Source: an uncultured Chitinophaga sp. (lineage in GTDB: Bacteria > Bacteroidota > Bacteroidia > Chitinophagales > Chitinophagaceae). From it: 64,000 nucleotides of DNA. The DNA is taken from assembly GCF_946479755.1 (NCBI RefSeq), contig NZ_CAMLHC010000031.1:30400-94399 (forward strand), written 5' to 3'. The position numbers and the translations under genes are program-made. This document shows, piece after piece, positions 29,753 to 38,848 of the stretch; position 1 is the stretch's first letter; each line of letters begins with the position of its first letter. Under the pieces are notes generated by a model. It saw only the letters and a program-made list of their open reading frames with translations. It had not been told where the DNA came from and searched no databases.

Positions 29753-30454
29753 ATGAAAAAAATAATTTTTACCCTTGGCCTGATAGCTGTAGCTGTGGGT
29801 GTATTTGCACAGGAAGGCGGTTCTCCCATGAACAAGGCAGTTAACAGGGCTACCCATTCCAGGGATTTTCTGATGATTCAGTTATCCTACGATGGTTGGG
29901 CTGGAGCTCCTGATAGTATCAAGACGGGTTTCAACAGGGGCTTTAATATCGCGCTGATGTACGATTTCCCGTTCAAAAAGTCGCCGCTGAGCGTGGCTGC
30001 GGGTCTGGGTATCAGCACCAGCGGGGTATATCTGAAAGATCACACGTTGGATGTTGCCGGAAAAGTGCATAGCGACAGGGCTTCTTTCGTGGCCAGCAAT
30101 GCCTATAAAAAATTCAAGGTAGCCACTACCTACCTGGAAATCCCCATCGAGGTACGTTACCGCAGTGTGCCGGATAATGCCAACAAAGGCTTTAAAGCGG
30201 CGCTGGGCGTAAAGGTGGGCACACTGGTAAATGCACACACCAAAGGCCGCAACACTGCGCCTAACGGTTCCAAAAACTGGGATAAAGACCTGAACAAGGG
30301 CTTTTTTAATCCCTGGCGTTTTTCTGCCACTGCCCGTGTAGGTTATGGCAACTTCGCCCTGTTTGGCGCCTATTCTCTGAACCCGATGCTGAAAGACAAC
30401 AGCGATCTGGATATCAGACCTTATCAGATCGGTATCTGCCTGAGCGGACTGTAA
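29753..30454 (+). CDS. PorT-like outer-membrane beta-barrel protein
   Basis: A 233-residue exported protein: signal peptide ending GVFAQ, then alternating strands (FLMIQLSYDGWAG, FNIALMYDFPFKK, AAGLGISTSGVYL, TTYLEIPIEVRYR) typical of the outer-membrane protein beta-barrel families of Bacteroidota. It has its own terminator and stands alone. Function is unknown. Confidence 0.82.
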   Translation: MKKIIFTLGLIAVAVGVFAQEGGSPMNKAVNRATHSRDFLMIQLSYDGWAGAPDSIKTGFNRGFNIALMYDFPFKKSPLSVAAGLGISTSGVYLKDHTLDVAGKVHSDRASFVASNAYKKFKVATTYLEIPIEVRYRSVPDNANKGFKAALGVKVGTLVNAHTKGRNTAPNGSKNWDKDLNKGFFNPWRFSATARVGYGNFALFGAYSLNPMLKDNSDLDIRPYQIGICLSGL

Positions 30455-30476
30455 TTGTCCACAGGATTAAAAATAT

Positions 30477-30513
30477 AACGGCCATGGTTGTACTAAACCA
30501 TGGCCGTTTTTTT
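30477..30513 (+). terminator. Strong intrinsic terminator of the barrel gene
   Basis: A perfect 13-bp stem (AACGGCCATGGTT at 30477-30489 with AACCATGGCCGTT at 30496-30508), 6-nt loop, and a T run at 30507-30513. Confidence 0.92.
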
Positions 30514-30532
30514 ATTTCTTTTTGTTTTGGTA

Positions 30533-31312
30533 TCAGTTGCCGGTAAAAGCCGGTTTTCTTTTTTCGAGGAAAGCGTTGATGCCTTCACGGTTGTCGGTGG
30601 AATTGCCGGCGATCTCCTGGCAGTAGGCCTCGTATTCGAGGGTAGCGTCCAGGGATTCGGTCATTCCTTTGGTGAGCATTTTTTTCATGAGGGCGATGGC
30701 TTTGGTGGGAGCCGCTGCGTAATAGGCAGCTTCAGCTTCCACGGCAGCATCGAGGGCGTCGGCCGGCACTACTTTATTGACCAGGCCCATTTGCAGCGCT
30801 TCTGCGGCCGTGACTTTGGAGGCTTTGGTGGCCAGTTCAAAAGCGCGGTGATAGCCTACAGTACGGGGCAGGAAGTAGGAAGAGCCGGAGTCCAGTACCA
30901 GCGCGATATTCACAAAGATCTCGATCATGGTGGCGGCTTCACTGGCGATGATCATATCGCAGGCCAGTGCGAGGGAGCATCCGGCGCCGGCAGCCACGCC
31001 GTTGAGTTTACAGATAACCGGTTTGGGCATATTGCGGATGGCCCGGATGATGGGATTGTAGCGTTTGTGCAGGGATTCGCTCAGGTTTCGTTTGCCCGCT
31101 TCCATAGACGCTTTGAGGTCCTGGCCACTGCTGAACGCTTTGCCTGCTCCTGTCAGTACCACTACCCTGACGGCAGGGTCTCTCTCTGCCTGTTTCAGGG
31201 CATCCTGCAGTTCATAGCTGAGCGGATCGTTGAAGGCGTTGTAAACTTCCGGGCGGTTGAGCGTGATGGTGGCCACGCCATTGGCCGTTTCCAGTAACAG
31301 GGAGGTGAACAT
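30533..31312 (-). CDS. Enoyl-CoA hydratase/isomerase family protein (PaaG-like)
   Basis: A 259-residue crotonase-fold protein read from the ATG at 31312. An upstream ATG at 31336 lies inside the terminator stem of the preceding gene and is less likely. It has the oxyanion-hole segments SSGQDLKAS and GVAAGAGCSLALACD, and FVNIALVLDSGSSYFLPRTVG as in PaaG-type isomerases, where this Asp is catalytic. It would hydrate or isomerise enoyl-CoA esters; the pathway is not visible nearby. Confidence 0.87.
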   Translation of the reverse strand: MFTSLLLETANGVATITLNRPEVYNAFNDPLSYELQDALKQAERDPAVRVVVLTGAGKAFSSGQDLKASMEAGKRNLSESLHKRYNPIIRAIRNMPKPVICKLNGVAAGAGCSLALACDMIIASEAATMIEIFVNIALVLDSGSSYFLPRTVGYHRAFELATKASKVTAAEALQMGLVNKVVPADALDAAVEAEAAYYAAAPTKAIALMKKMLTKGMTESLDATLEYEAYCQEIAGNSTDNREGINAFLEKRKPAFTGN

Positions 31313-31323
31313 ACGTGGAGGAT

Positions 31324-31358
31324 TTAAAACCGGCATTGCAGGGATGCTGCAATGCCGG
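31324..31358 (-). terminator. Intrinsic terminator of the S9 peptidase gene
   Basis: A perfect 12-bp stem (CCGGCATTGCAG at 31330-31341 with CTGCAATGCCGG at 31347-31358), 5-nt loop, followed on the minus strand by TTTTAAAT. It begins 9 nt after the peptidase stop codon. Confidence 0.85.
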
Positions 31359-31366
31359 CAGGTGAA

Positions 31367-33385
31367 TTAAAGTGTTTCTTTGAGCCAGTTGAAGAATTCG
31401 CGCTGCCATACGATGGCATTCTGGGGTTTCAGGACCCAGTGGTTTTCTTCGGGGAAATGCAGCAGTTTACTTTTGATGCCTTTCAGCTGTGCCAGCTGGA
31501 AGGCTTGCAGACCCTGCTCGATGGGCACGCGGAAATCGATACCGCCCTGGATGATCAGGATGGGCGTGTTCCATTTGTTGGCGTGTTCACTGGGGTTGAA
31601 GTCCTTATACGCTTTTGCGTTGGCGGGGTCCCAATAGGCGCCGATGTCCCAGTTGGCGAACCACAGTTCTTCGGTGGTGCCGTACCAGCTCTTCAGGTCA
31701 AACAGGCCGTCGTGCGAGATGAAGGTTTTGAAGCGGTTTTCGTGTACGCCTGCCAGCATGTATACTGAGTATCCGCCGTAGCTGGCGCCGATAGCGCCGA
31801 GGCGTTTTTTGTCCACATAACTTTCTTTGCTCACATCGTCGATGGCGCTCAGGTAGTCGCGGATAGGCTGGCCGCCCCAGTCTTTGGAGATAGAGGCGTT
31901 CCATTCCACGCCGTGGCCGGGCATCCCTCTCCTGTTGGGCGCTACCACGATATAACCCTGGGATGCGATCAGCTGGAAGTTCCAGCGGTAGGAATAGAAC
32001 TGGGACAGTGCTGACTGCGGGCCTCCCTGGCAGTAGAGCAGGGTGGGATATTTTTTTGCAGGATCGAAGTCCGGCGGGAAGATCACCCATGCCAGCATTT
32101 CTTTGTTGTCGGTGGTTTTCACCCAGCGTTTCTCCACTTTGCACATGCCTATATTATCGTAGGTGCCTTTGTTGACGTTGGTCAGCTGCTGCAGTGCGCC
32201 TTTCTGGAGGTCTACGGTGAACAGTTCGGCGGCATGGTTCATGTCTGTGCGGGACACCACCATGGTATTGCCGGACTGGGCCACGATGCCGTTGATATCG
32301 AAATCGCCGGAGGTGATCTGGCGTATATGCTTGTCAGTTGTCTGGGCCGGATCTTTCTGCAGGGCTATTTCCAGCAGCTGTTCGGTGCCTTTCAGCACGG
32401 CAAGGAAGAAGATTTTTTTACCGTCGTTGCTGAAGCGTACAGCAGAGGCAGTACCGTCCCATTTTTTGGTGAGGTTGGTTTTAACGCCGGTAGTGCGGTT
32501 CAGGAGGATGACATCATTTTTATCTGCTTCGAAGCCGTCATGTTCCATGCTGAGCCAGGTGAGGTATTTACCGTCCTGGCTGAAAGCGGGGGCCACATCG
32601 TAGCCCATCATGCCTTCGGAGAGGTTGCGGGTGGCTTTGGTAGCGATGTTGTATTCGTAGATGTCTGTATTGGTGCTGATGGCGTAGTCTTTACCATATT
32701 TTTTCTTGCACACATACACGATGTGCTGGCCGTCGGGGCTCCAGGTGAGGTCTTCCGGGCCACCGGAGGGCATCTGGGGGCAGTCGTGTGGTTCATCTGC
32801 CATAATATCTACCGGTGTACCTATCTCCCCGTTGTTATAAGTGGCATAAAATACGTGGGAGAAGTTACCGTCTTCCCAGGTATCCCAGTGGCGGTAGTTC
32901 AGGTTGTCGTAGATCTGAACGTTTGATTTGGGAAGGTCGGGGTAATGGTCTACGCCGGCGATTTTTTTCACTTTCACCTCTTTGGTAAACAGGATATGTT
33001 TACCATCGGGAGAAATTTTGATGTTTTGCATTTCACCGGTCCCGCTGGTTTTCTGTGCGGCGCCGGCGCCGTCAGCGTTCATTTCCCACCATTGGCCTTT
33101 GAGGGAGTAGCCAATTTTTCCGCCGGGGAGTACGGCTACATCGCCGGCTCCTTCGGTCAGTTGTTTGGGAGTGCCGCCAGCGAGCGGAATGGCATAGAGG
33201 TGTCTTTGACTCTTGTTGTCGGCCAGGCTGGGCTGCGATACGCTGAAGAAGACGGTTTTGCCGTCGGCGCTGATCGCTTCCCCGCTGACTCTGCCGAGCT
33301 GCCATAGCAATTCGGGCGTCATTTTGTCCTGGGCTGTCGCCATAGTTGAAATTAATAGTCCTGTCAGTAAAAATGGTTTGTACAT
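31367..33385 (-). CDS. Secreted S9-family prolyl oligopeptidase-like peptidase
   Basis: A 672-residue exported serine peptidase from the ATG at 33385; a TTG 9 nt upstream is less likely. After a signal peptide (ending ATAQ) comes a seven-bladed propeller of TolB-like repeats (for example SPDGKHILFTK, SQDGKYLTWLS), then an alpha/beta-hydrolase domain with nucleophile in GASYGGYS near 535, Asp in GGIDFRVP near 613 and His in PEENHWVL near 648. It cleaves dipeptides or acyl-residues from peptides in the periplasm. Confidence 0.95.
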   Translation of the reverse strand: MYKPFLLTGLLISTMATAQDKMTPELLWQLGRVSGEAISADGKTVFFSVSQPSLADNKSQRHLYAIPLAGGTPKQLTEGAGDVAVLPGGKIGYSLKGQWWEMNADGAGAAQKTSGTGEMQNIKISPDGKHILFTKEVKVKKIAGVDHYPDLPKSNVQIYDNLNYRHWDTWEDGNFSHVFYATYNNGEIGTPVDIMADEPHDCPQMPSGGPEDLTWSPDGQHIVYVCKKKYGKDYAISTNTDIYEYNIATKATRNLSEGMMGYDVAPAFSQDGKYLTWLSMEHDGFEADKNDVILLNRTTGVKTNLTKKWDGTASAVRFSNDGKKIFFLAVLKGTEQLLEIALQKDPAQTTDKHIRQITSGDFDINGIVAQSGNTMVVSRTDMNHAAELFTVDLQKGALQQLTNVNKGTYDNIGMCKVEKRWVKTTDNKEMLAWVIFPPDFDPAKKYPTLLYCQGGPQSALSQFYSYRWNFQLIASQGYIVVAPNRRGMPGHGVEWNASISKDWGGQPIRDYLSAIDDVSKESYVDKKRLGAIGASYGGYSVYMLAGVHENRFKTFISHDGLFDLKSWYGTTEELWFANWDIGAYWDPANAKAYKDFNPSEHANKWNTPILIIQGGIDFRVPIEQGLQAFQLAQLKGIKSKLLHFPEENHWVLKPQNAIVWQREFFNWLKETL

Positions 33386-33536
33386 GATCTGCAAGATGTT
33401 TTGGATCGCGTAAATGTAGGAAACTGCTTGCTGATTCTGCCGTTTTTAACCGTTTTTCTGATGAATGGAGCAGTGACGGCCGTCTTCATATAACAGAAAA
33501 AATAATCCATCATCGGCATCACTGGGTAAAAACAAG

Positions 33537-33544
33537 TATTTTTG
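33537..33544 (+). promoter_or_regulatory. -7 box of the hflX promoter
   Basis: TATTTTTG matches TAnnTTTG and lies 20 nt before the TTG start of hflX, predicting a leader of only about a dozen bases. Confidence 0.5.
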
Positions 33545-33563
33545 CAACAAATTTTTAAACACT

Positions 33564-34754
33564 TTGATAGAAAAGAAACAAGTCGTCCAAAAAGAAGAGA
33601 AAGCGGTTATCGTGGGGGTCATCACCAAAGACCAGACGGAACGGCAGGTACAGGAATTCCTGGACGAGCTGGTGTTCCTGGCGGAAACGGCCGGGGCCAC
33701 CACTTTAAAGCGCTTTACCCAGAAACTGTCCCATCCGGACAGGGCTACCTTTGTGGGTAAAGGTAAACTGGAAGAGATTCACCAATATATCGCCAGCCGG
33801 GATGTGACGCTGGTCATCTTCGATGATGAGCTGACGGGTTCACAGATCGCCAATATCGAAAAGGTACTGAAGGTAAAGACCATCGACCGGAGTGACCTGA
33901 TCCTGGATATCTTCGCCCGCCGTGCCCGCACAGCGCAGGCCAAGGTGCAGGTGGAACTGGCCCAGTACCAGTATATCCTGCCCCGTTTGCGTGGTATGTG
34001 GAGTCACCTGGAACGCCAGGGTGGTGGTATTGGCAGCAGAGGTCCTGGTGAAACGGAGATCGAAACCGACCGTCGTATCGTTAAAGACAAGATCGCGTTG
34101 CTGCGTAAGCGTCTCGCTGAAATAGACAAGCAGTCTCTTACCCAGCGTAAGGAACGCGGCGAGTTTATCCGGGTGGCGCTGGTAGGTTATACCAACGTAG
34201 GCAAGAGCACCATTATGAACATGCTCAGCAAAAGCGAGGTGTTTGCGGAGAACAAACTGTTTGCCACGCTGGACACCACTACCCGTAAGGTGGTGTTTGA
34301 ACAGACGCCCTTCCTGCTCAGCGATACCGTAGGATTTATCCGGAAGCTGCCGCACCACCTGGTGGAGAGCTTCAAGTCCACGTTGGATGAGGTGCGCGAG
34401 AGCGATATCCTGTTGCACGTGGTGGACATCTCCCATCCGCAGTACGAAGAGCAGATAGAAGTGGTGAACCGCACGCTGCAGGAGCTGAAAGCTTTTGACA
34501 AGCCGACCATCATGGTCTTTAACAAGATGGACCTGTACGAAGCCAACACTTTTGATAAATGGCTGGAAGAAGATGTCAAAAAAGACATCCTGCAGTCACT
34601 CAAACAGAACTGGGATACGAAAACCCACGGTAATACCGTTTTCATCGCCGCGCTGGAAAGGCGTAATGTAGAGGAGCTGCGTAAGACCATTATGGACAAG
34701 GTGGCACAGCTTTACAGAGAGCGCTATCCCTACAAAACAGAATTTTTCTACTAA
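33564..34754 (+). CDS. hflX: Ribosome-associated GTPase HflX
   Basis: A 396-residue GTPase starting at TTG. It has the HflX N-terminal domain, the glycine-rich GGGIGSRGPGETEIETDRR linker, and a G domain with VALVGYTNVGKST near 205, DTVGFIRKLP (G3) and NKMD (G4). HflX splits stalled or hibernating ribosomes under stress. Its TAA overlaps the next ATG in TAATG, so the Rieske protein is translationally coupled. Confidence 0.96.
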   Translation: MIEKKQVVQKEEKAVIVGVITKDQTERQVQEFLDELVFLAETAGATTLKRFTQKLSHPDRATFVGKGKLEEIHQYIASRDVTLVIFDDELTGSQIANIEKVLKVKTIDRSDLILDIFARRARTAQAKVQVELAQYQYILPRLRGMWSHLERQGGGIGSRGPGETEIETDRRIVKDKIALLRKRLAEIDKQSLTQRKERGEFIRVALVGYTNVGKSTIMNMLSKSEVFAENKLFATLDTTTRKVVFEQTPFLLSDTVGFIRKLPHHLVESFKSTLDEVRESDILLHVVDISHPQYEEQIEVVNRTLQELKAFDKPTIMVFNKMDLYEANTFDKWLEEDVKKDILQSLKQNWDTKTHGNTVFIAALERRNVEELRKTIMDKVAQLYRERYPYKTEFFY

Positions 34755-35095
34755 TGGCCAAAACGTACACCTGGCATAAACTGGACGAAGGATACCTGCC
34801 ACTTGCCGACAATGCCATCCGTATACAGGAAGTGAACGGAAAAAAGATCAGTGTAGCCCTGCACCAGGGCCAATTGTACGCTTTTGCCCATAAATGCCCG
34901 CATGCCGGCGGTATCATGGCCGATGGTTTCATCGATGGCGCCGGCAATGTGGTGTGCCCCCTGCACCGTTATAAGTTCAGCATGAAGAACGGGTTCAACT
35001 GCAGCGGCGAAGGTTATTTCCTCAAAACATACCCGATAGAACAGCGGGAAGACGGTCCTTACGTGGGCCTGGAAAAGAGCGGCTGGCTGTGGTAG
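34754..35095 (+). CDS. Small Rieske [2Fe-2S] ferredoxin-like protein
   Basis: A 113-residue protein with both Rieske cluster motifs, CPHAGG near residue 46 and CPLHRYKF near 70, with no membrane anchor or oxygenase domain. This is the stand-alone nitrite-reductase-small-subunit type of Rieske fold. It likely carries electrons in the cytoplasm. The start overlaps the hflX stop by one base. Confidence 0.9.
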   Translation: MAKTYTWHKLDEGYLPLADNAIRIQEVNGKKISVALHQGQLYAFAHKCPHAGGIMADGFIDGAGNVVCPLHRYKFSMKNGFNCSGEGYFLKTYPIEQREDGPYVGLEKSGWLW

Positions 35096-35168
35096 CCACC
35101 GGTTTATTTTTATGTTAATTACCCCCGGCAGGTTTTTATCCGTCAACGGATGAACGTAACTTTTGGAC

Positions 35169-36827
35169 ATGTTACCGTTACCTGCAACTGTCCGCCCGTT
35201 TGCCTTTTCAGAGAAGCAGATCTGGGTGTTTATCATTTCCCTGCTGACTTTACTGCAATTCAGCGCCCTCCAGGTGCCTATCCTGGAGCCCGATGGCGCC
35301 CTCTATGCCGGCATCGCCAAAACCATGGTGCTGAAGCATGATTATCTGAACCTCTACGCTGATGGTCATGAGTGGCTGGACAAGCCCCACTTCCCTTTCT
35401 GGATGGCCGCCCTGAGTTTTCAGTTGTTCGGTTTTCATACGTGGTCGTATAAACTACCCGCTATTCTCTTTCTCCTGATGGGTGCGTGGTATACCTATCG
35501 TTTTGCGTTCTCCCTGTATGGCAGCACCACCGCCCGCTGGGCCGTTTGTATCCTGCTGACGGCAGAGCATATTGTTATCTCCAATAACGATGTGCGGGCG
35601 GAGCCTTATCTCACAGGACTTATTATCGCCGCCGTATATCACTTTTACCGCAGCGTCGTGCAGCCGTGGCAGTATCACCTGATCGCCACCGCGTTGTTTA
35701 CCGCCTGCGCCATTATGACCAAAGGTATCTTCGCCCTGGTGCCCATAGGCGCCGCTATCGGTGGGCATCTGCTGTTTACCGGTCAATGGAAGCAGATTTT
35801 TCAATGGCAGTGGGTGGTGGCATTAGCGCTCATCGCGCTGTTCATATTGCCGGAGCTGTTCGCGCTTTATCAGCAGTTTGACCTGCATCCGGAGAAGGTA
35901 GTCTTCGGCAGCACCGGTGTATCCGGGTTGCGTTTCTTTTTCTGGGACAGCCAGTTCGGGCGTTTTATGAACACCGGCCCTATCAAAGGCGCCGGCGATC
36001 CTTTCTTCTTCTTTCATACCCTGCTGTGGGCTTTCCTGCCGTGGCCGGTGATGCTGTATACCGCCGTGGTTATCTTCTTCCGGAAATGGAAGCAGCAGTC
36101 CGAATACTACTGCCTCTGCGGAGCGCTGGCTACTTTCGCGCTGTTCTCGCTGTCACGGTTCCAGCTGCCGCATTATCTCAATATCATTTTTCCCTTCTTC
36201 GCCATCCTCACCGCACAGTATATCCAGTCGCTGCATACCGATAAGGGACTACGTTTTTTCCGTGCCACACAGTACACCATCATCATCCTGCTGGCCGTAG
36301 CGGGTGTGGTGATAGACCTGTTGTACAAGCCGGTCATGGGTTATGCCTGGCTGGTCCCTATCGCCGCGCTGATCGTTTTATACATGCTGCTGCACTACTG
36401 GCTCGACAAAAGCACCAAAGAAGCAGTGTTTTACCGGACAGTTGCCATGAGCATCCTGTTGAACCTGTACATCAACACTATCCTCTACCCCGATATGATG
36501 CAGTACCAGAGCGGCAGCGAAGCCGCCCGATATGCCAACGCCACTATCCCCGGCACGCCGGTCACCCTGTTCCAGAACAACTCCTACGCTTTCGAATACT
36601 ACCTGAACGCCCCCGTGCCGCGCGCCGACACCGCCGCCGAAGGGGTGATGTTCACCACGCCGGAAGGGCTGGCCAGTCTGCAGCAACAGGGCTACAACTA
36701 CACCCTGCTACGCCGTTTTCCTAATTTTTATGTGAGTAAACTGGACCTGCCTTTTGTGCGGAAAGCTACACGTGCCAGCGCCCTCGGCGAAAAAATGCTG
36801 GTCAGGGTTAAAAAAGTGTCTCCCTGA
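35169..36827 (+). CDS. GT-C glycosyltransferase, family 39 (ArnT-like)
   Basis: A 552-residue polytopic membrane protein from the ATG at 35169. The first periplasmic loop carries the acidic pair of GT39/ArnT-type enzymes (LEPDGALYAGIAKTM) and the DKPHFPFWM segment; about eleven more hydrophobic spans follow. These enzymes transfer sugars from lipid-linked donors to lipids or proteins at the periplasmic face. Acceptor unknown. Confidence 0.88.
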   Translation: MLPLPATVRPFAFSEKQIWVFIISLLTLLQFSALQVPILEPDGALYAGIAKTMVLKHDYLNLYADGHEWLDKPHFPFWMAALSFQLFGFHTWSYKLPAILFLLMGAWYTYRFAFSLYGSTTARWAVCILLTAEHIVISNNDVRAEPYLTGLIIAAVYHFYRSVVQPWQYHLIATALFTACAIMTKGIFALVPIGAAIGGHLLFTGQWKQIFQWQWVVALALIALFILPELFALYQQFDLHPEKVVFGSTGVSGLRFFFWDSQFGRFMNTGPIKGAGDPFFFFHTLLWAFLPWPVMLYTAVVIFFRKWKQQSEYYCLCGALATFALFSLSRFQLPHYLNIIFPFFAILTAQYIQSLHTDKGLRFFRATQYTIIILLAVAGVVIDLLYKPVMGYAWLVPIAALIVLYMLLHYWLDKSTKEAVFYRTVAMSILLNLYINTILYPDMMQYQSGSEAARYANATIPGTPVTLFQNNSYAFEYYLNAPVPRADTAAEGVMFTTPEGLASLQQQGYNYTLLRRFPNFYVSKLDLPFVRKATRASALGEKMLVRVKKVSP

Positions 36828-36892
36828 AACCCTTTGTGGTAGCTGGTTTTACATCTTTTCAGAAAAATTTTTAAAAAAAGTGGTCATAAGAT

Positions 36893-36922
36893 TTTGCAAA
36901 AATGAAATTTTACCTATTTTTG
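36893..36922 (+). promoter_or_regulatory. Promoter of tRNA-Asn
   Basis: TTTG (36893-36896), an 18-nt spacer and TATTTTTG (36915-36922) form a textbook Bacteroidota promoter; the mature tRNA starts 35 nt downstream of the -7 box. Confidence 0.8.
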
Positions 36923-36956
36923 CAATCCCAAATCGCACAAACGATACGGGAAACAC

Positions 36957-37030
36957 TCCTCCTTAGCTCAGTTGGTTAGAGCATCTGACTGTTAATCAGA
37001 GGGTCGCTGGTTCAAGTCCAGCAGGGGGAG
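36957..37030 (+). tRNA. tRNA-Asn (GTT)
   Basis: Complete cloverleaf. Acceptor TCCTCCT pairs with AGGGGGA (one T-G wobble), anticodon stem TCTGA/TCAGA encloses CTGTTAA with anticodon GTT at 36991-36993, and the T-arm is GCTGG-TTCAAGT-CCAGC. Discriminator G; CCA is not encoded. Confidence 0.96.
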
Positions 37031-37038
37031 CACCTAAA

Positions 37039-37072
37039 GAAAAGCCTGCAGAAATGCAGGCTTTTCTGTTTT
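37039..37072 (+). terminator. Terminator of tRNA-Asn
   Basis: GAAAAGCCTGCA (37039-37050) pairs with TGCAGGCTTTTC (37055-37066) around a GAAA loop, followed by TGTTTT. Confidence 0.8.
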
Positions 37073-37091
37073 ACCCCTAAATGATGTCCTT

Positions 37092-37871
37092 ATGTTTAAT
37101 TCTTCCAGAAGAAATAGGAATATTGGAACGGCAAAGCAGGGACATGGCCAGCAGAATAAATTGAAAATACCTCAAAGGACTAATGGGTTAAGCCCTGTCG
37201 AATCGCTTGGCCGATATCAAAAGCACGAAGTGGAAATTAATGGTTACAGGTTCATTTTTGTTGTAGAACAACTGAGAGAAGATTCATTACATGCATGTTC
37301 TATTGAAGATGTTAAACGGATCATAGAACACATTCCTGTTTCCGATTATGGTCACCTCAGATTAATTGTATTACGCCAGCCCAAACGAAAGGAAGAGATA
37401 TTATCGCCAGTATGGGGCCGACTTATTTATTCTTTTGAATTTGAAAATGAATATTACCCTGCTGTTATCCTTGAGGCAGGAAAATATCCAAGGAAAATGA
37501 AATGGGAGACGTCGCTTTCTGTAGAAAGTCAAAAAGAGTTGGAAAGGCTAAAAGCAGATGGTCACTGTTTCGTTAACAATGGCAAATATTGGATGGCGGA
37601 TATAAAGCCGGAGAATGTACGGAATACCCAGTTATATAGAACGCTTTTGCATGAATTTGGACATTACGTTCATTACCTGCATATAGTAGAACGGCCAGGG
37701 CAGGAAAATGAAGAGGATGAATTACGGGAAAAGCGGGATGATTATTACTTCAGAATACCTAAAAGTGAAAAGGAGGAGTTTGCGAATCGGTACGCAGTTG
37801 ATCTCAGGTGTAGACTTGAAGAAAAAGGTATTATTCCATTTCGCAAAATCGACAGCAGGATTACTCAGTAG
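37092..37871 (+). CDS. Zincin-like protein next to tRNA-Asn
   Basis: A 259-residue soluble protein with a zinc-metallopeptidase signature LLHEFGHYVHYLH near residue 187 and a later EEFANRYAVDL near 233 that could supply the third zinc ligand, as in ImmA/IrrE-type peptidases. The rest is unfamiliar. Codon and base composition are clearly more AT-rich than neighbours, and it sits 62 nt after a tRNA gene, both common marks of acquired DNA. No integrase or repeat of the tRNA end was found. Substrate unknown. Confidence 0.72.
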   Translation: MFNSSRRNRNIGTAKQGHGQQNKLKIPQRTNGLSPVESLGRYQKHEVEINGYRFIFVVEQLREDSLHACSIEDVKRIIEHIPVSDYGHLRLIVLRQPKRKEEILSPVWGRLIYSFEFENEYYPAVILEAGKYPRKMKWETSLSVESQKELERLKADGHCFVNNGKYWMADIKPENVRNTQLYRTLLHEFGHYVHYLHIVERPGQENEEDELREKRDDYYFRIPKSEKEEFANRYAVDLRCRLEEKGIIPFRKIDSRITQ

Positions 37872-37941
37872 GGCTGTATTTTGAATACCTTTGAGATCAC
37901 ATTGTACACCATGAAAAGAAGCTTGAATTGTAACAATCCTC

Positions 37942-38799
37942 TTAAAAAAAATCATCAATAAGCTTCAACACCTCGTCAAAATTCGTTTCAAGTACCCAAT
38001 GGCTGCCTTCTATAATATGCACCTGGGCATCCGGTAGGTCCCGCTTGTAACAGGCAGCCTCCTCTACGTTAAAAAACGGATCGTATTTTCCCCATATGAT
38101 GAGTGCACGGGGTTGATAAGTGCGGAAATACTCCTGAAAAACGGGATACATTTCCATGTGATTTTTATAGTCACAATTCAGTTCGTATTGCATATCGATA
38201 TTACCAGGCCTTTTCATCGATTCCCAGTCAAGCAGCCATAATTCAGGGCTTAGCGTCGGTAATAATGTTTCCGGTAATCCCGCTGTATATTGCCACTTCA
38301 CGCCTTCTTCGCTCAGGAAGGCATAAAGCTTTTTCTTTTTTTCAGGGGTCGGGTTTGCCCAATAATCCTTCATTTCATCCCATATCTGGGCGACACCTTC
38401 TTCGTAGGCATTACCGTTTTGCACAATGATTCCTTCGATCTTTTCAGGATGGTGTAAGCATAGTTGAAGACCGACAGGAGCGCCATAATCGTGAAGATAG
38501 ATGGTGAATGACTTTAAGTCTATGGCTTCTGTGAACTTGTTCATACAAGCGCCTATATTTTTGAAAGAATATTCAAACTGATCTGTAGCCGGGAAGGCGC
38601 TGAAGCCGAATCCGGGGAAATCTGGCGCAACGAGATGGAGTTTGTCCGCCAGCGCAGTCATCAGGTTTTTAAACATGACGGAAGACGTGGGGAAGCCTGG
38701 CAACAGCAATAGGGACGGGTTTTTTCTGTCTCCGGCCTCACGGTAGAAAATATCGGTACCGTCCACTTTAACTGAGCGGTTAAAAATCTGCTTACTCAT
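37942..38799 (-). CDS. Alpha/beta-hydrolase (haloalkane dehalogenase/epoxide hydrolase-like)
   Basis: A 285-residue soluble hydrolase. LLLPGFPTSSVMF carries the oxyanion HGxP-like turn, the nucleophile elbow reads LHDYGAPVG with Asp in place of Ser (as in dehalogenases and epoxide hydrolases), IIWGKYDPFF the acid turn, and EGSHWVLE the catalytic His. The nucleophilic Asp suggests an ester intermediate mechanism; substrate unknown. Confidence 0.88.
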   Translation of the reverse strand: MSKQIFNRSVKVDGTDIFYREAGDRKNPSLLLLPGFPTSSVMFKNLMTALADKLHLVAPDFPGFGFSAFPATDQFEYSFKNIGACMNKFTEAIDLKSFTIYLHDYGAPVGLQLCLHHPEKIEGIIVQNGNAYEEGVAQIWDEMKDYWANPTPEKKKKLYAFLSEEGVKWQYTAGLPETLLPTLSPELWLLDWESMKRPGNIDMQYELNCDYKNHMEMYPVFQEYFRTYQPRALIIWGKYDPFFNVEEAACYKRDLPDAQVHIIEGSHWVLETNFDEVLKLIDDFF

Positions 38800-38848
38800 G
38801 TTTGTGTACCGATCAAAGATTGTGCCTCCGGGAGATAGAAATTTAACA

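Noticed and set aside
36957..37871. Integrated island at tRNA-Asn
   Set aside because: No integrase, no direct repeat of the tRNA 3' end and only one gene of unusual composition, so an island cannot be claimed.
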